From: Clostridium sp. UBA3947
Lineage (GTDB): Bacteria; Bacillota; Clostridia; Clostridiales; Clostridiaceae
NCBI GenBank assembly: GCA_002385545.1
Contig: DGDR01000090.1
Coordinates: forward strand, 1 to 15,333
Reading direction: 5' to 3'
DNA: 15,333 nt
Under the pieces are notes generated by a model. It saw only the letters and a list, made by a program, of their open reading frames with translations. It was not told the origin of the DNA and did no database searches. Positions 14,555 through 15,333 of the stretch are shown here, piece after piece. Both the position numbers and the translations under genes were made by a program. The stretch's first letter is position 1; every line of letters begins with the position of its first letter.

Positions 14555-14588
14555 AAAAATATTAATGGCTGCACCTTTAGGTACAGCC
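14555..14588 (-). terminator. Intrinsic terminator of sigG
   Basis: On the minus strand GGCTGTACC-TAAA-GGTGCAGCC (9 bp, one G-T pair) is followed by ATTAATATTTTTG. It lies 32 bases after the sigG stop. Confidence 0.82.
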
Positions 14589-14620
14589 CTTACCTTATGA
14601 CCTCACTTTATAATACCTAT

Positions 14621-15314
14621 CTAAACATACTTTCTCATATGTCTTAATGCAGTTTTTTCTAATCTGGATACTTGAGCTTGTGATATACCTATTTCCTCTG
14701 CCACTTCCATTTGGGTTCTTCCATCAAAAAATCTTAAGGTTAATATTAGCTTTTCCCTATCATTTAATTTTTTCATTGCTTCTTTAATTGATATATTTTC
14801 TAACCAGCTTTCATCTAAATTTTTACTATCACTAATTTGATCCATTACATAAATAGCATCTCCGCCATCATGGTAAATAGGCTCAAAAAGCGAAACTGGA
14901 TCTTGTATTGCATCCAAGGCAAAAACTACCTCTTCCCTAGGTACATCTAACTCCTTTGCAATTTGAGAAATCGTTGGCTCTTTATTATTGCTATTTACCA
15001 TTCTATCCCTTACTTGAAGAGCTCTATATGCTATATCTCTTAAAGAACGGCTCACTCTTATGGAATTATTGTCTCTTAAATATCTTCTTATTTCACCTAT
15101 TATCATAGGCACTGCATAGGTAGAAAACTTAACATTCTGACTTAAATCAAAATTATCAATAGCCTTCATAAGACCAATACAACCTACTTGAAAAAGGTCA
15201 TCTACATTTTCTCCCCTATTATTAAATCGCTGTATAACGCTTAGCACCAATCGAAGATTACCCTTGATAAATTTTTCCCTAGCCTCACGGTCTCCTTTTT
15301 TCATAGTATGTAGG
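14621..15314 (-). CDS. sigG: Forespore RNA polymerase sigma factor SigG, 5' end missing
   Basis: Sigma-G directs late forespore transcription. About 230 residues are present, beginning LHTMKKGDREAREKF, and the first 25-30 are lost at the contig end (B. subtilis SigG has 260). Region 2 is nearly identical to B. subtilis SigG: NLRLVLSVIQRFNNRGE, DDLFQVGCIGLMKAIDNFDL, then FSTYAVPMIIGEIRRYLRDN. Then follow RVSRSLRDIAYRALQ, the region 3 segment VFALDAIQDPVSLFEPIY and a region 4 helix-turn-helix RTQMEVAEEIGISQAQVSRLEK. The QDPVSLFEPIY segment favours SigG over SigF or SigE. An apparent ATG at 15331 with codons for MCIRDS comes from library adapter sequence, so the real start is off the contig. spoIIGA and sigE are expected just beyond the contig end. 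Confidence 0.95.
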
Positions 15315-15333
15315 CTGTCTCTTATACACATCT
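15315..15333. other. Tn5/Nextera mosaic-end adapter (sequencing artefact)
   Basis: The last 19 bases equal the 19-bp transposase mosaic end used in tagmentation libraries (CTGTCTCTTATACACATCT). They are not genomic, and they give the false peptide start MCIRDS on the minus strand. Confidence 0.97.

Noticed and set aside
1..15333. CRISPR array, insertion sequence, prophage or toxin-antitoxin genes
   Set aside because: No regularly spaced repeats, transposase, integrase or phage-like genes were found on either strand. Most of the coding capacity is taken by conserved core genes.

Overview
The window is AT-rich DNA from an endospore-forming, low-GC Firmicute, most likely a Clostridium or a close relative. 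The evidence is spoIVA and sigG, a clostridial-looking gene order (sigG, ylmC/ymxH-type gene, nrdR, pgeF, phoP, phoR, then DUF512, der, gpsA, spoIVA), AT-rich codon use and strong GGAGG-type ribosome binding sites. It looks mostly like a core chromosomal segment. The last 19 bases are a sequencing-library transposon end and not genomic DNA, so this is the right-hand end of an assembled contig.

Left part (1-3233): a cut-off ABC-2 permease gene and its ATPase read leftward. A NarL/DesK-type histidine kinase and a LuxR-type response regulator read rightward from the shared intergenic region. This is a typical sensor-regulator-exporter module, probably for drug or envelope stress. The intergenic region holds a 9-bp direct repeat and a small dyad that could be operators.

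Middle (3234-4947): a gene-free stretch of about 360 bases holds an imperfect inverted repeat, two tandem sigma-A-like promoters and a 29-codon open frame that fills the leader of a membrane-anchored LysM-LysM-M23 cell-wall endopeptidase. A tRNA-Pro(GGG) gene with its own promoter and terminator follows on the minus strand, then a long hairpin beyond the end of spoIVA.

Right part (4949-15314): everything is on the minus strand and is read here from right to left. A 5'-truncated sigG (forespore sigma factor) comes first, followed by a terminator. Next are a ylmC/ymxH-type PRC-barrel gene, then nrdR with its own promoter. The pgeF-phoP-phoR group follows, with a perfect WalR/PhoP-type box (TGTTAA, 5 bases, TGTTAA) upstream of pgeF and a terminator after phoR. 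A second group, DUF512-der-gpsA, starts from a strong promoter and ends at a terminator. spoIVA (spore coat basement layer ATPase) comes last. Four genes (spoIVA, der, phoR, nrdR) have their starts moved inward here because the upstream in-frame start lies on, or has no, ribosome binding site.

No mobile element, CRISPR array, phage gene or clearly novel multi-gene system was seen. The least understood items are the PDZ/radical-SAM-like DUF512 protein, the leader of the M23 gene and the inverted repeats.
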